A stretch of 64,000 bases of DNA from Ciona savignyi (taxonomy: Eukaryota > Chordata > Ascidiacea > Phlebobranchia > Cionidae), in assembly GCA_000149265.1 (NCBI GenBank), contig CH003176.1, positions 499,622 to 563,621 of the forward strand. Direction: 5' to 3'. Made by a program: the position numbers and the translations under genes. The notes under the pieces are model-generated. The model was not told where the DNA came from. It saw nothing but the letters and a program-made list of their open reading frames with translations, and ran no database searches. Shown in pieces: positions 24,995 to 51,233 of the stretch; the stretch's first letter is position 1; each line of letters begins with the position of its first letter.

Positions 24995-25074
24995 AGCCAG
25001 CGCTTCAAGCATCATCAAGAAGGCCTTGCGAGTCTCGAACACGCCGCAATAGACGCACTCGGGCCTTTGATGTC
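24995..25074 (-). CDS. Candidate exon with Cys-x2-Cys motif
   Basis: Between a CTGAG acceptor and a good GTAAGG donor the frame encodes HQRPECVYCGVFETRKAFLM then MLEALA, 26 codons without a stop in a GC-rich patch. It could be an upstream exon of the minus-strand gene ending at 3,335, but no neighbouring exon was found. The acceptor lacks a pyrimidine run. Confidence 0.22.
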
Positions 25075-25551
25075 CTCAGGTCAGCTTAATTGCAGGACGA
25101 ACCGAGGATGATTTCAAGCCAAGACAGTCCCAAGCAGTGTTGCCAACGAAATCTCAATAAATTACGGTTTGTAACAAAATCCTTGCTAATGACCATATAT
25201 TGCGTATCAATAAAATTGGCTATGTCAAATTACTTTTTCACTCATGATATTATGTCAAACGGCATAACATCGAACTTGGTATGGAATAATATTTGTGAAT
25301 AAAAAACACCGAAATTTGAATCTCGCAACCCTGTCTCCATGTGAATGACTATGAAGTAGCACTTAGTAAGTGAACGCGACTGGTCCCACATTGAGACCTC
25401 ATAAAAACTATCCGCCGTCTGGATACCAGTTTAAAGTGGAGAGGACTTGAACATGACCTAAGCCCGATCCTGTCCTATTGTATCCGCCCTCGGGAATTCT
25501 CACCGCTTTGTGAAGACGAACTTTCTGCAGGCCAAATAATCGGTGACCAGT

Positions 25552-25830
25552 CAACTGAACCCCTTACAACTGAACCCCTTACAACTGAACCCCTACAACT
25601 GAACCCTTTACAACTGAACCCCTACAATTAAGCCCCTTACAACTGAACTCCTTTTAACTAAACCCCTTTAAACTGAACCCCTTTACAACTAAACCCAGTT
25701 CAATTGAACCTCTTTACAACTGAACCCCCTTTTCAGTTAAAAGGGTTATGTTAAAAGGGGTTCAGTTGTAAAGGGGTTCAGTTGTAGGGGTTCAGTTGTA
25801 AGGGGTTCAGTTGTAAGGGGTTCAGTTGTC
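25552..25830. repeat. Minisatellite arranged as an inverted repeat
   Basis: About twelve copies of a 15-bp unit (caactgaaccccttac) run to about 25,728, then the same unit runs in reverse complement (ggggttcagttgtaa) to 25,830. The two halves can pair into a long hairpin with the turn near 25,730-25,745. Confidence 0.92.
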
Positions 25831-27120
25831 ATGGAACCCAAATAATCACGTTCGCTATTAAGTGAAACACTGAAGTTTATAAATTGTATCACTTTATGGC
25901 TAAATCAGACCGTATTTACAAGTGGAAATATAATTTATGTTAGTTCAAAACACACCAATATGCAACACTCATTTTAAGTTATTTAAAACATTGTTTAAGT
26001 ACAGAAAATTAACCAAACTTACTACTTTCTGACCTTGGATGTATCCAATAATCGCATCGAAAAATGTACACAATGCTAGAGTACCTGTGTTAAGACTATT
26101 CTTCTTGTAAAGGGGCCCTACACGGATCACAAGCGATATGCTTAAAATAAACTTTCTCCGACTTACTTTATTAAATTAACGAATACCGAACGCGGAGCGT
26201 AAGGAACCTGACCTGGCATGGGAATTTCAGACGCGAGTGCGATTGATGAAACGTCGAGAACTTAAACTTCTTCAAACAAGCCGTGAGAGTCTTTCCGTGC
26301 ATGGTCGGCCGCAATTAACATTAGCTCGCACTATTGCCTGTGATATGCATCATTTGTGGGTTCTTCTGAAGCGTCTAAGGCATTTTGCAGTTAAGCTTTT
26401 AAGGCAATTAAACATGAGAAGGGCGGGAAATCTATTCTAGGTTGGCTAATGAGGTATTTTTGTTTAAGAGTTTTCTAAATTGATTGCAATAGGTTGCGTA
26501 ATTGCGAGATCAAGTTTATCGATTGTGTTCAATTTGGAGCATTTTGTGGCAGGAAATTGAAGCGCCGTGTTACCCACATTACCCTGACAGGAACGTTTGT
26601 GAATATTTATTATAGCCTTTTAAATCGTATAACGGATCTATAGGTCATGGTATATTCTTGTTTTTTAGAGATTTTCAACTATACACAGAACTACCACTGT
26701 ACCGAGAATACTTTTTGTTTCTCCTGTACAGAAAAGCACTGTACCTCTTGTGTACCGGTTAAAACCGCCCCAAATATGTTATCCAGGGCCGCCTAAACAC
26801 TGAAAACAATGACACAATACATTCTTCTTCGGAGCTTCGTTATGAGATACGTGTTTTTCGTAATTAAAGTAGGCGGGCAAACAGGATCATTTTCCAGCCT
26901 CCTTTGAGCGAGTGTGTTTCTTTTCTACTTAGCTGATGGCAAATAGAGCGACGGCTTCAAGCTCTTTTGTTCGTATTAATTCAGAGAAAATTCTTTTTTC
27001 GAATGAAGTGGACGGCGTGTTGTGAAAGAACCGCAGTTCCTTCGCTGGGAATAAGTGCAGCTGCTTAAAATGTAGCGCATATTTACCAGTGAGTACCGAT
27101 GCAATATTAAAAATCGAGTT

Positions 27121-27187
27121 GGTAATTATTGACATGAATAGCTGGTAATTATTTGGCATGAATAGTTGGTGATTATTTAGCATGAAT
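27121..27187. repeat. Short tandem repeat, three units of about 24 bp
   Basis: Units of the form gcatgaatagttggtgatta occur three times with small changes. On the AMPA strand this lies beyond the likely poly(A) signal. Confidence 0.7.
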
Positions 27188-27948
27188 ATTTTTTTCTCGC
27201 TGTGAATGTGAAAGGCTTTCCCCCGCTTTCCCCCACGATAAAAGCGACTAACCGAGATCAAACGACGCGGGACAATGGAACAATTTCATTGATTTCGAAT
27301 CGATACAAGGTGACAAACATTTCATAACTTTGATTCAGCGTGTTGCGCCTTTCCGTTCTATTCACGAGCAACGGAGTCGTCAGTAACGAACACAACAATA
27401 ACAATGCGCCACGGAAGCTTCGGTTTCTCTCAGCGCAGCAGTTGCCCTTACAGAAGCAAACTCCCGTGGCAAAATCAAAATAAAGGGTGTCTCCTTTCGT
27501 CCCTTACACGACGTTCTTAGTTTCGAGAACATTCTCTCGGCAGAGAGACAGTGTCGCGACATAATCTGATTATTCGAAAACAAAGATTCGGTGCTGGTTT
27601 ACTGAAGACAGTTAACGAACACCGGAACTGGGAGTGGTAGTTTATTCACTGCTGGTTAATGGGCGGACAATAAGCAAAGTTTCCCTCCTACTTACAAGCG
27701 ATTTCTTCTGTTTTCTCATGGTGATCAGATGTCCGACATGCTTTCTCCGCCCATTTAGTGTTGAAACACCTTGCCTTATCCCGCGTGTTTTCACATTGTC
27801 TTCGGAAACGGTTAAACGCTTGTACAAACACAGTGATGTAAAGCGGTAAAACGATATAAAGCGTGTCTTTACAGTGCAAAAATCGCAAGTTCCAACAAAA
27901 ACGTTACTGATGCAAAATGCCTTGGCTTTCAATGGATATGGTTCGACT

Positions 27949-41145
<13,197 letters not shown>

Positions 41146-42034
41146 CTGAAAAATCAAACTGTATTTAATTAACGATTAGTGGTACATGGAAACTTAACCC
41201 TTAAACCTACATAGCATTAAACAAATTGCAATTCCAAATGTATATTAAAGATGTACTGAATACTTTTCCAACTGACATAAACATATTTAACTATCGTCTG
41301 TCCAGTTTTTTCAAACTGTCTACATGGCTTTGCCACTATTTTATGTAATCCTTTGGCTTAACTGAAATAACAGCCTAATCTCGAATGAAACACGTTGCCT
41401 TGAATTAAATTGACGAAGTGCCAAAGCTAGTGTCAATCGTGTCAGTCTCTGTGGTGAAAACTGCTTTTTCTTGTGAGTTGTACTCTGAATACAAAAGTGA
41501 ATCTGGAGAAAAAATCTTCGATATTCGTCGCGTGTTATCGATTTTGCGTTATAAGAGAAGGGTGTTTTGCAAATCGCCTTTTTCGGATGACTTACGCGCC
41601 TCAGGATTACCCTGTTTCAAACGTATTCTACAAGAGTTTGTCTTGTATAAACTTTGTAGTTTTAAAAAAACGAAAATCAATGAATTTATTAGGTCAATGA
41701 GCTTTCTTATCTGGGTTCATGTTCTCGACACGCACTGTAGTTTTATAACAAGACTGCTACAAACGGATTTGCTATACAGCCGCTTGCTTGCAGGTTGCTG
41801 CCTATCTAGCTTGCAGAACTAACCCTAACTCTATCATGTTTAAAATTCAATCAACCTCGGTAAAATTGACAGTTAGCTAAGGACTTGTTGGGTAAGTTGC
41901 TAAAGTGCAATGAAGAGAGCTCTGTCGATACACATTTGTTGAAATGTTTTCAATCATTTTTTATACATTACCTATATCTCATAAAAAATGTGCTATACGG
42001 CTCAAACCGTGTTAAGCTTGTCACTAGATACGTT

Positions 42035-42098
42035 TTTTTAATGCACAATGTACATGAATCAGGTGGGTTTACCATTGGGCCACACAACCGTTCAACTA
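42035..42098 (-). mobile_element. SINE family 1-like fragment, reverse
   Basis: The reverse complement begins with ggttgtgtggcccaatggta and gattcatgtac; only the head and part of the body remain. Confidence 0.4.
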
Positions 42099-44473
42099 TC
42101 TGGCAATAAAAGGTTAGACTAACTAATAAGCACATTTAAAGTGCAGGCCACACGCCTAGGCTCGCCTATAGGTTTTTGCCACATTAGCCATTTTTACGTG
42201 TAAAAGCTTAAGCCACGAAAACATACGTTTTTATCACAGTTGCTAGCTGGGTGGTCTAATTAAAATTGACATTTTGTACAATGTATCCATTTAACCTTTT
42301 ATGTCTAGGTTACCATGTGCCGTATATGGTTTTCTGTAACAACGCTAATGACGAAGCATCTCTTTACGAGCAGTTGACTGCTATTAAGACCAGTGATTCT
42401 TAAAGGTCGGTCCGCCAAAGGCAATTCATTTGTTCAGATGCTGGCTAAAACAAAAATGAGGGATAGAAGGAAGTAGTTCAAAAGGAATAATGCTCATTTA
42501 AATAAAGATTAGCTGTAGTATTATAGCTGGGGTTAAAACTAGGGTAAGGTTGATATTAGTATTTAGTGCACGGTTATAATTAGTTTCCATAGTTTTAGTA
42601 TGCAGTTTCCCTCTGCCTCTATTTTTTTCCTTTTTGTAGAGCTGCCTCAGATGCTTAATATTTAAAATCAACTATGCGTTCCGTTTTTTGACATTTTACT
42701 CACATGTTTGGGATTTTATGATATAGCTTACTTTTTGCTGTGGTGGTGTTGCAGGGTAGCAAGTGAATAAAACTAATCTCGCTTAACGAATTTGTCGGCA
42801 CAATGAACGATTTTACCACTGTAAGGTGATACTGTAGTATACGCCTTCGTGATCTAGTTTGTTAAAGACTTGCCACAGTATTAACTAATTATATGTGTAA
42901 GTACATAAGAAAATAAAATAAAATTTACTAAATACCTCGGTTATAGGGAACTTTTTAATAAAATATTCTTATTACATTATTACCCTTTTGATCAAAGCAT
43001 TGACCATTTAAGGTCTCACAATAAAGGTTGAGCAACACTGGTTTTGACTTGTTAAGTGGTTAATGGGAGTCAATTGGCTGTTTTACGAGAAAAAAGCACA
43101 TAATGAAAGTTTGGTATTGGTGGATAAGCATATCCAGTTAGTCAACATTTTAGATGAAAGGCGATGAATATGTTGACTGCATATATGCTGATCTAGTAAA
43201 ATATTTAAACGTGAATCCTATATAGTTACGTTTTGTCTAATTACACAAGCAGATGCGTTATTTTTTATAGCTGTATTAGATAATTCCTTATAATGGATAG
43301 CTTCGAAACAATCGAAACATCAGTGAGATTCAAGCTGCTAGGGTTGTGGTCAGAGGTGGAGTGACGTTTCGAAAGCTTAAAATTTTTGCATAAACTTTAA
43401 ACAGTATATTACTTGGGTTACATAACTTATACTGTTACTGAATTAACATGTTTACCAGGACGCTGTTTTTGTTATCTGTTAGATTAACTACTAAGAGACA
43501 TGCGGCGTTGCATTTTAATACAAAATATAACATTGTATACAAAATACGGTTGTAACAGTTATAGATATTTCTGAAATGATCGTTAATGTGTTTGATCATT
43601 AAACTGTGTCTCACAAGACACTGTATTATAGGCCTACCGACTAAAAACCAAACACTACAACTTGCTTTATTATAACTAAATTTAAATTGTGATATGCGAT
43701 CTGGCATGTAGTGTTTGTAAACTAAATCTTATAATAGATAGACATTGAAAATAAAATAATATGGTTTATTTGCCACAATTGCTTATTAAATAAAGGTTGG
43801 TGCACTATAGGTGTTAAGTCTTGGGTTGATCATGACTAGAATTAGTTTCCATACTTTTATTGGGCAATTTCCATCCCCTATTTTCCTACTTTCAGTGTTT
43901 CCCCAAATTGCAATGTTCTTTGGATAGTTGTGTTACTCATCAGCGCCAGTTTGCGGCGGCAACACTGATCTTCATTTTAGAGTGCAGTTTTCCTCATGCC
44001 CTTCTTCTAGGGTTCCCTAACTTTTAAAACTCATGGGCACATGCAGTACAAAGTTTATACCAAATCAGTTTATTTTCCAGTTAATTAAACCGTCTAAAGA
44101 CGTGTTAACACAGCTTGTCGCTGAGGGCAAAGTTCCCTTCGTTCAAGATAATGCTACTGAAGCACTCCTAAATTTATTTTAGTGATTTTTGTTTAGGCCA
44201 TCTATAAAATTTGATCATTGTTGTAACATATTATTCAGATTTATTTTATTAAAGTATGCCTAAAAAGCATTTCTGTTAATAAACTAAATTCTGGAATTAC
44301 ACTAATTGCATTTCTACTAAAGTCCCCTTTTTGTTTGTTCCACCTTGTATAGCGAAATAAAATGTCGCGGTAAATTTGCTTTCTTTAAAAAACATGAATC
44401 CTACAAAATCCAAAAAAGAGGTATTTTGAAAATGTCACGTGATTTAGCTTGACGTCAGTGGTGTGTCGGCGTT

Positions 44474-44500
44474 TATATATATATATATATATATATAAAA
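44474..44500. repeat. TA microsatellite
   Basis: About 12 uninterrupted TA units. Shorter TA runs occur at about 34,769-34,786 and 18,196-18,210. Confidence 0.9.
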
Positions 44501-45857
44501 ACATGTTTTCATAGTTTTCAGTGCTTTCTACGTTCGCAGTGGTTTATACTATTACAAAAAAATGATTTAAGTGCTGTATGTTACTCCTTGAAGTTTTTTT
44601 TTACGAGTACTGACGACATTACAACTCTACCGACTGACATATGCCTTTTCCGGTATAAATATGCAAATTCAATTCGGAAAACAAAGTAGAAATGATTTTT
44701 AATTTTTCTTATTCAAAATTACCCATTTTTTGACCTTTATGGATGATTTTATTGCCATATTCGTACTTTTAGTAAGTAGCTTTTCATTTTATTTGTAAGT
44801 TAATTACGTTCTACTATGTAATTTTAATTTATTGCACAGTGATTCTTAAGTCTGGATAATTCTAGAAGATTCGATAAGGACATCTCTACCGAGTAACCAA
44901 ATTAGCTCGTTAAGTTTGCATGAGCTAGCTAGGTATCACGGGAACTTGTAAATGATGATCGGAAGAAATAATGACAATACACCGGGTCTATGCAATCGAT
45001 TCTTTAATAAGTAGGTAGTAAGTTAACTTAGACACACATAGTAGTAAGCTTAAAATAAACGCCATACTTGAAGTACGTAGTTCAGACATTCGAAAAAGCA
45101 GAAGTTGATCTTTTAAAAGAAGTACGGTTTAAGAAAACGTGTTTTATTTTATTATATTTATATATTCTACTACCTACAGGCCGGCCTAACATGCGAATAC
45201 AATTTAAATACTTACAGCTAAACAGTTATGTTTAACTAGCAATCGCATAACCTTAAATAATTTAGTGACTTGAAATATGGAGAGAGGCTATGCTGAAAGT
45301 TACAAATAGGAACGTAATATTTAGCAGATAAACTGCACCAAATGATTGGGAAAATAGGGAATATACTCACCACTTTATTACTTTGTTTGTTTGTTAACCA
45401 TCAATAGGAAAGTCGAATACTCGTACATTTTATTGCTGAGCAATTACTAAGAAAATTCGAGACGTTTTGTACGGTCGCCGCTAAGAGATGACTTAGCAAA
45501 CTAGTCGTTCGCTTAATGAGATCATCAGTCAGTGCTGTGTTGTTTAAAATCATTTCAGCAACAGCAGCGCTTAACTTTGGAAGGTGAGTTGACGATCAAT
45601 CATTTGGTACATGGTGTCGTGACTGTAGGCGCTGAGAACATCAACTATTAACGACTAGACTAATCTGTTTGTTTACAACTAAATCCTATGTACTGTTTAA
45701 ATTCTGGCAGGTTCGATGTCAGGTTAGGATGCATTATTTTGTAAAAGCAAGTATGGTAACAGTAGGTGCGTACAAGTACTGAAAATAGCTGCAGCTTTCA
45801 AATCGGCAAAGTTGCTCAGTCCAAGGAAACAAGCTAATGCGAACATAAGAAACAGAG

Positions 45858-46062
45858 ATGTCAAACATGAAAAATATAAAATGTATCACTGAACCTAACA
45901 CCAGCTCACGAAGGATGGAAGGAATGAACAGAGGCAGGTTCGTTGGTGTTATTCCGCGCAATCTACGCAGCTCAACTAGAGGACCTGCATACCCCCGACG
46001 AGTTGATATAACTAGAGCGACCTTCCCGAAACAGGAACAATTCCCGGTAGCAATTATGAGCG
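45858..46062 (+). CDS. Candidate first coding exon, uncharacterised
   Basis: The frame starts at the ATG ([20 protein letters not shown]), continues [20 protein letters not shown] and [12 protein letters not shown], and meets a donor GTACGT after phase 1. It has a stop just upstream of the ATG. Base composition is richer than its surroundings. No in-phase second exon was found downstream, and the opposite strand is also open here, so it may be chance. Confidence 0.25.
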
Positions 46063-47189
46063 GTACGTTGCACAAGAAACATTTTTTTTGTTGTAGCATA
46101 ATTATTTATGAAAATATCCATTTATATATTAAGGGTGTAAAAAGAAAACTGCTTGCAAAAGAAGCATAGTTACGGATTATAGCCGCGACGTGAAAAATAA
46201 GATATTTTTGTTTAACTTCCTGAAAAAGAAAACAGTGGGCGTTATGATACGCGAACCCGTCAGTTTTACCGCGCGCACACCGGCAGAGTAAGATCTCACA
46301 CGGGCAACAATCGGGTTACCTAGAGTCAACCGGTTATAAAGTTTTGCAGTGTGTGTAAATATAATAAAGACGTCCTTTTTTAAGTAGAATTTAATTATCT
46401 ACAGGATTCAGGTGATTTTGTCTAGGTTGTTTGACCAAGAACATCACCAACTCGCTGTCGGTTGGTTTCCAAATTTAAACTGTTTGGCTGCCGCTTACAG
46501 TCGACTGTCTCTAACCGTTTGAGCTATGTTACCCCCAAAATATTATTATTTCGCTATTTGGCGCTGCAGAGCAAACGTACGATGACAAGCATTCACAGCA
46601 GGAAATGATGTCACTCAAACAGGTTGCTCGACCTGAGTGATTGATCTGTCATATGAAAGCATGCATGGCGCCATGTTTATACATAGTTGGTGACATAGGC
46701 CAGCCCTTGATGCGTTTTGTTATGTTACATTATTACAAAGTTTGGAGATTTATGTTATGAAAGAAAATACAATGGAGTTATAAGTTGCCAAAACAGGTCA
46801 GGATATCCGAGGGGAAAAAACGCGTAAACAACTAAAAGTTTTAAGGGTGTGGATATTAAAAACAACTTGTGATTACAATTCTACATATTAAACCTTTAAA
46901 ACAAGGATTCAGTAAAGTTAACAAATCTACTTATAATTACTTCTAGGAAAATCATCAGAAAGACGACTAGCTACTATATGTAAATATAAGCTGTCTGTGA
47001 TAACATAATTTCCAACACTATTGTGAACATCTCATTCTTTTGGTCCAGGGATTTCACCTGTCAACGTTGGCTCTTGCCACCAATTGGAACCGAGTTAATT
47101 AGTAGTATTGACTTTTAAACAAAGCAGCTTTAATTTAACGTGTCGCTGGAAAATCCTTAGGGAAACCGATGAAACGACTGTCGCGTTGC

Positions 47190-48752
47190 TTTATGCCAGT
47201 GAATAACAAATCGTGACCACCGCAAGTGCAGTTAGACAATTAGCTCTTTCACTCCCGGCCAAATGCATTAATTCAAACATGCTGTCCCGCAGTGTTTTTT
47301 ACAATTTTTAGTCATTTTCAAATTAGCACAGTTTTTCTAAAGTTTATGCTATGATTTAATATTTAGTATGGTTGGAAAGATAATTTATCCCTCTTTTAAA
47401 CAAGCTGCACATCTAAAATCTACCTCTAATAAAGAATATATTATGTAAACTTTAGTGAACACCACTTTTTATGCAAAGAAAATTCTGCTCGACTTTGAAA
47501 AATTTGAGGTGCACTGACAAACGAAATACTCACTTATTATTGGAATGCCCAAATGAGATGAAAATTGGAATGTAGATTGTCTAATAGTTTTTGTACTCAG
47601 GAAAATTCGAACTGTATTTCTATCTTCAGTAGTTTTTTTACTATTTGTAATTGAAATTTCCCTTTTTTCTGACTATATTATGAAAACTTGAACCAAAACG
47701 CATTGAAGTTTTTAGTTTTGTAGAACTAAAATAGTAAAAAGTATAAATAAGAACAGTGAAGGAAGTGTAAAAAGGGCATACAAAACCAAACAAACGCAAA
47801 TACTATATCCAATATTCTTCAAAGCAGGGCACACCGAACTAGCTAGTCTCGCCGCCTTTTTCTTTATCGTGCGCTCAGCAGGCCCAGCTGGATTCATGCT
47901 TTGGTGAACACGAAGCATAACCGCCTGCTGCGAAAACGTCACCAACGCTCTCCTTTTTATCTCAACGGCACGAAATTCACAGAGAATGTAAAGAAAGACT
48001 TGCTTGACAAAAAGAGCTTCTCTGCAAGTTAACACGACTCCTATTGGCTGAGTTAGTCACGTGTAAATTCGTGTAAAATCGATAGAAATAAGAGGCGAAG
48101 CCTTGAAAAAGAAAGGCTATCACTCCTCGCATTTTTAATATTTCTCCACGATAATCACAGAGAATAAAATATAGGGTTTCCTTGATCGAATGAGCCATAG
48201 CTGAGGTCTCTACCATTACGCATTGCGGAGAAATCGTTTTTTAGATTTGCACCCATTTATGTACAGTCGGGATGCCATGTTTTACCACCAACTCGCGATA
48301 TATGGCGAGTTGGGAGGGAAAGAGTTAGAAAAAGATTGTTGGTGCATTCTAAAAAGTTAGACAACTTGTGTTCACGTTTGCTCATTACACATCCGAGCAG
48401 AGTGCAAGTTTGTAGCCAGACGTAATATTTGTCCCTGTAATCTTATGATTTTATGCCAGTGAATAAGACATCGTGACCACCGCAAGTGCAGTTATACAAT
48501 TAGACACAAGAATGTTGGTGCATTCTAAGCGAAATAGGAGGGGAGTGATTATGTACGTTTTCCGTTAGAAGAACGTTGAGAGAAATTTAGGTTTGCAAAA
48601 TCAGCACAGTTCTTGCTACTAAACAAGGACCAGGCAGTTTTATTGGTGGAAGTCAGCGTTCGTGTGCTGAGTGATAAAGTGACCGCACGTATTTTAGAAT
48701 CATAAGATTACAGGCACGAGGACAGGAAAAAGTTAGACAACTTGTGTTCACG
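47190..48752. repeat. Cluster of dispersed direct and inverted repeats
   Basis: A 54-bp direct repeat (ttatgccagtgaataa, then cgtgaccaccgcaagtgcag) lies at 47,191-47,246 and 48,452-48,506. aaaaagttagacaacttgtg occurs at 48,351 and 48,728. A 17-bp inverted pair, cctgtaatcttatgatt, lies at 48,434-48,450 and 48,698-48,714. A 9-bp-stem hairpin (ccaactcgc / gcgagttgg) is at 48,288-48,313. Together with the foldback this looks like rearranged non-autonomous transposon copies. Confidence 0.8.
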
Positions 48753-48824
48753 GGTATTTGGTTCGGTGCTGTTGTTTTCAACTTGTGCCGTAATTATTCT
48801 CCAATCTTTTTGTCAAATAATGTG

Positions 48825-49038
48825 TAAAACTGGTAGAATACCATGTGGAAGAATTACAAAATATGAAATAATAATCGCCATAAAAACAACCGCGAACAAT
48901 AATCATGATACTAAAATTGACAGCGTAGCTACAAGCCCACAAAATATGGAACAATATCAAAAACTCGTTCGCGGTTGTTTCATGGCGATTATTGTTCCAT
49001 ATTTTGTATTTCTTCAACATGGTATTCTACCAGTTTTA
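48825..49038. repeat. Foldback element, 72-bp arms
   Basis: The left arm 48825-48897 (taaaactggtagaataccat ... aacaaccgcgaac) pairs with the right arm 48967-49038 with a few mismatches around a 69-nt loop. The loop holds acagcgtagctacaagccca, whose reverse complement occurs again at 49,099-49,118, outside the hairpin, so a second interlocking inverted repeat overlaps the first. Confidence 0.92.
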
Positions 49039-49867
49039 GACATGCGATAAGTTATGTAGCATTTGTAACCTTTGAACCAATGGTACACAGCAAATGTGTG
49101 GGCTTGTAGCTACGCTGGCAATATTAGTATCGCGTTAGTTCGAGGACTGATTGTTTTTGTATAAGGATCGTGGAAGTGAATCCCATTCGTTCGCGGTTCG
49201 TTGCGGTCGTGATCGTCAAATACGACAGCTCGGCGCTGTCAATGCATAATGGCTTTTAACATTATATGGTAATGTATGCTTGCAGTGCGTTAGAGGCTAC
49301 GCTGTTAATTCAGTTATGAAGCTCGGTGCCTGCGTACAAATGTCGATCAAAACGGATTTCGGAAGGGTTAAAGCGAATGTGTATTAAAAATAAACAGCAG
49401 AGTTATTAAAGCAAATATATTTTAAAAACAAACAGCAGATGTACGGCTTTAGACGGTCAGCTTATCGAATAAACACGTTCTCTCATAAAGATACGCGTCA
49501 TGTTTATAAATAACGATTGATCCTAAGCCAGCTGGTGTCAATCTGCCCTTACGCCCCGACAAACGTTGTATACAATATAGTAAGTTCGGGCGAACAGTAT
49601 TGCGTGGCGTTTCGTGCCGCATTCGAACGTGCAGTCAAAGAGACTTTGGTGATCGCTCGCAACTTCGAAGTGTAAGTTTTAAGCGATTTAATGCTTTATG
49701 CTTAATTTCTCAGTAGTTGGGATTTGTGCTGTGGTTAAATGTATTGGCAACTTCTGTATATCTATGTTATTATGTGCCAAAGATCAGGCGGTATAATTAA
49801 AAACCTATGAGAGTGTCAAGAGCTTGAACGAACCGGTGCTTTCGATAAGCGGCTAAAATTTAATTTG

Positions 49868-49875
49868 TATAAAAG
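49868..49875 (+). promoter_or_regulatory. TATA-like sequence
   Basis: TATAAAAG followed by a CT-rich tract (gagtcttctcttgag). No exon or ORF could be attached to it, so it may be chance in AT-rich DNA. Confidence 0.15.
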
Positions 49876-51134
49876 GAGTCTTCTCTTGAGAGGGATCAGA
49901 TTAGAAGTGGCGAACAGCAATATGTAGTGCTTGAACTTCGCATTCCTGTGGAAACGTAGCACGGTGTGTGTTATGTTCGCATGTTAAAATCTTCACTCAT
50001 CCGCGCTCGGCGGAAATCGAGCTTAGGGAAGAAAAGTTAAGTTGAACGTGAGACGCACAGAAGCTTTGTTTGAAACCGTAGATGGCAGAGAAAATAAAAT
50101 TTGTTATGATAAGTGGCGACGTTTGGCCGTTGTATATTGTGTCGTTCGTTTTAATTTGTCATTGTATTTTTTGCGTACTTATAGTGCTCCATAGAAGCTT
50201 TACGGCACCAAACACTAAAATACTAAATCGAGTATAAGGTTTCAAGGTCTGTTGCTGAGTTATTGAAACGTTGTTTTCACATGCCGTTAAAATTTGCACG
50301 ACCAAGAACGATATTTAAATGCTTAACATATCATATTACCGGCCAATAGAATTAGCATAGATTGCAAAGGGTAAGAGAATTCTGCGTTATAGACATGGAG
50401 AGTGACGAAACATTGTTTTTAACCGCCATGAACCAGCTATATTTGACGCAAATGCAGCAACAAAGTCCGATACGTATTCAATAACATTTTATTTGCAGGT
50501 GTTAGAATTTGGCGTTCGTACTGTCCGCCGTTGGTGTCAACAGCAACTACGTTTGTTCATTCGCTCTGTGACTAATTTTATTGAATTTGAAACAATTTGC
50601 GCCGCGGGCCAGCGCTGGTGCCTCTGCGGTATGCGTATTCTCCGGTTATGATTCGATTAAACGCAGCAGACAGTGCCACTGTGTTGAGTATACTTAAATC
50701 TATAAGCGACACTATAACTTGTAACGTAAGATTGTAGATTTGAGTGTTCTGTAGCATAATAGTTGCTTCAATGTGCGTTCACGTTGTTATGGAGCGAGGT
50801 TATTCTAAATACGAAAGGGTCAAAAGTATATAGGGATTCAGAAAACCAGTTTAGGCACAGCAGTTCATAACATATATAGAAACGTCGAGAGGTGCTAAGC
50901 CTAAGCTTCGTAGCTGTCAAGCAGGCGTGGCGCTGTACAACCCCCAGATGCATGTCTCAAGTGTTTAAAGCGTTATAAAATCCATCTCGTCTGCACTCTA
51001 AAAATCAATCGAATTACCTTGATGCAAATACCTGTTGGTTTTCGCGTCTAGTGAAACAACGAGTTTAATTAAACAGCGGCCGATTAAATCGTCGAATCGC
51101 TTTAATTAATCCATAATTAAACCGTTAATCTGGG

Positions 51135-51142
51135 TATAAAAG
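51135..51142 (+). promoter_or_regulatory. TATA box
   Basis: TATAAAAG preceded by an AT-rich, homeodomain-like tract (TTTAATTAA twice upstream) and followed about 30 bp later by a pyrimidine-rich start region and a candidate untranslated exon with a donor. It faces the KCNMB-like gene 2.8 kb downstream. Confidence 0.5.
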
Positions 51143-51164
51143 GCCATTTGCTTTTATCTCCCAT

Positions 51165-51233
51165 TTTATTTCGTTAGTTGCTATTGCGAGCTTCGCCAAA
51201 TCGTCCGCAATATTTCCGCCACAACAACAAAAG
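51165..51233 (+). other. Candidate 5' untranslated exon
   Basis: From about 30 bp after the TATA box to AACAACAAAAG|GTAATG. It contains no ATG. It could splice to the acceptor at 53,909 of the KCNMB-like gene. The alternative for that gene is spliced-leader addition, in which case this promoter serves another transcript. Confidence 0.35.

Larger units (their letters stand above)
15463..27640. other. Gene-poor interval between the unknown minus gene and the AMPA receptor gene
   Basis: Should contain the 5' part of the minus-strand gene that ends at 3,335, but only weak candidate exons (18.5, 23.8 and 25.0 kb) were seen. Also holds tRNA-like sequences at 22.6-22.85 kb, an inverted minisatellite at 25.55-25.83 kb and a short tandem repeat at 27.12 kb. 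The rest is AT-rich without visible structure. Confidence 0.5.
41146..45850. other. Intergenic, nothing supported
   Basis: AT-rich DNA upstream of the AMPA receptor gene. Contains a SINE fragment at about 42,035-42,098 and a TA microsatellite at 44,476. A frame at 41,418-41,822 is open for 134 codons but starts with GTG and has no recognisable content. Regulatory DNA for the receptor may lie here; no motif stands out. Confidence 0.4.

Noticed and set aside
25552-25830. CRISPR array
   Set aside because: Units are contiguous without unique spacers, the array reverses strand, and the DNA is eukaryotic.
41418-41822. 134-codon plus-strand ORF
   Set aside because: Starts with GTG, has no motif; a frame this long is expected by chance at this base composition over 64 kb.
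47712-48216. Two minus-strand ORFs with similar strings (IKETLYFILCDYRGE and VKQVFLYILCEFRAVE) as a duplicated gene
   Set aside because: The likeness is short, lies in the repeat cluster and has no splice or start evidence.
48742-49050. 102-codon plus-strand ORF
   Set aside because: It is contained in the foldback repeat; the opposite strand is open too because of the palindrome.
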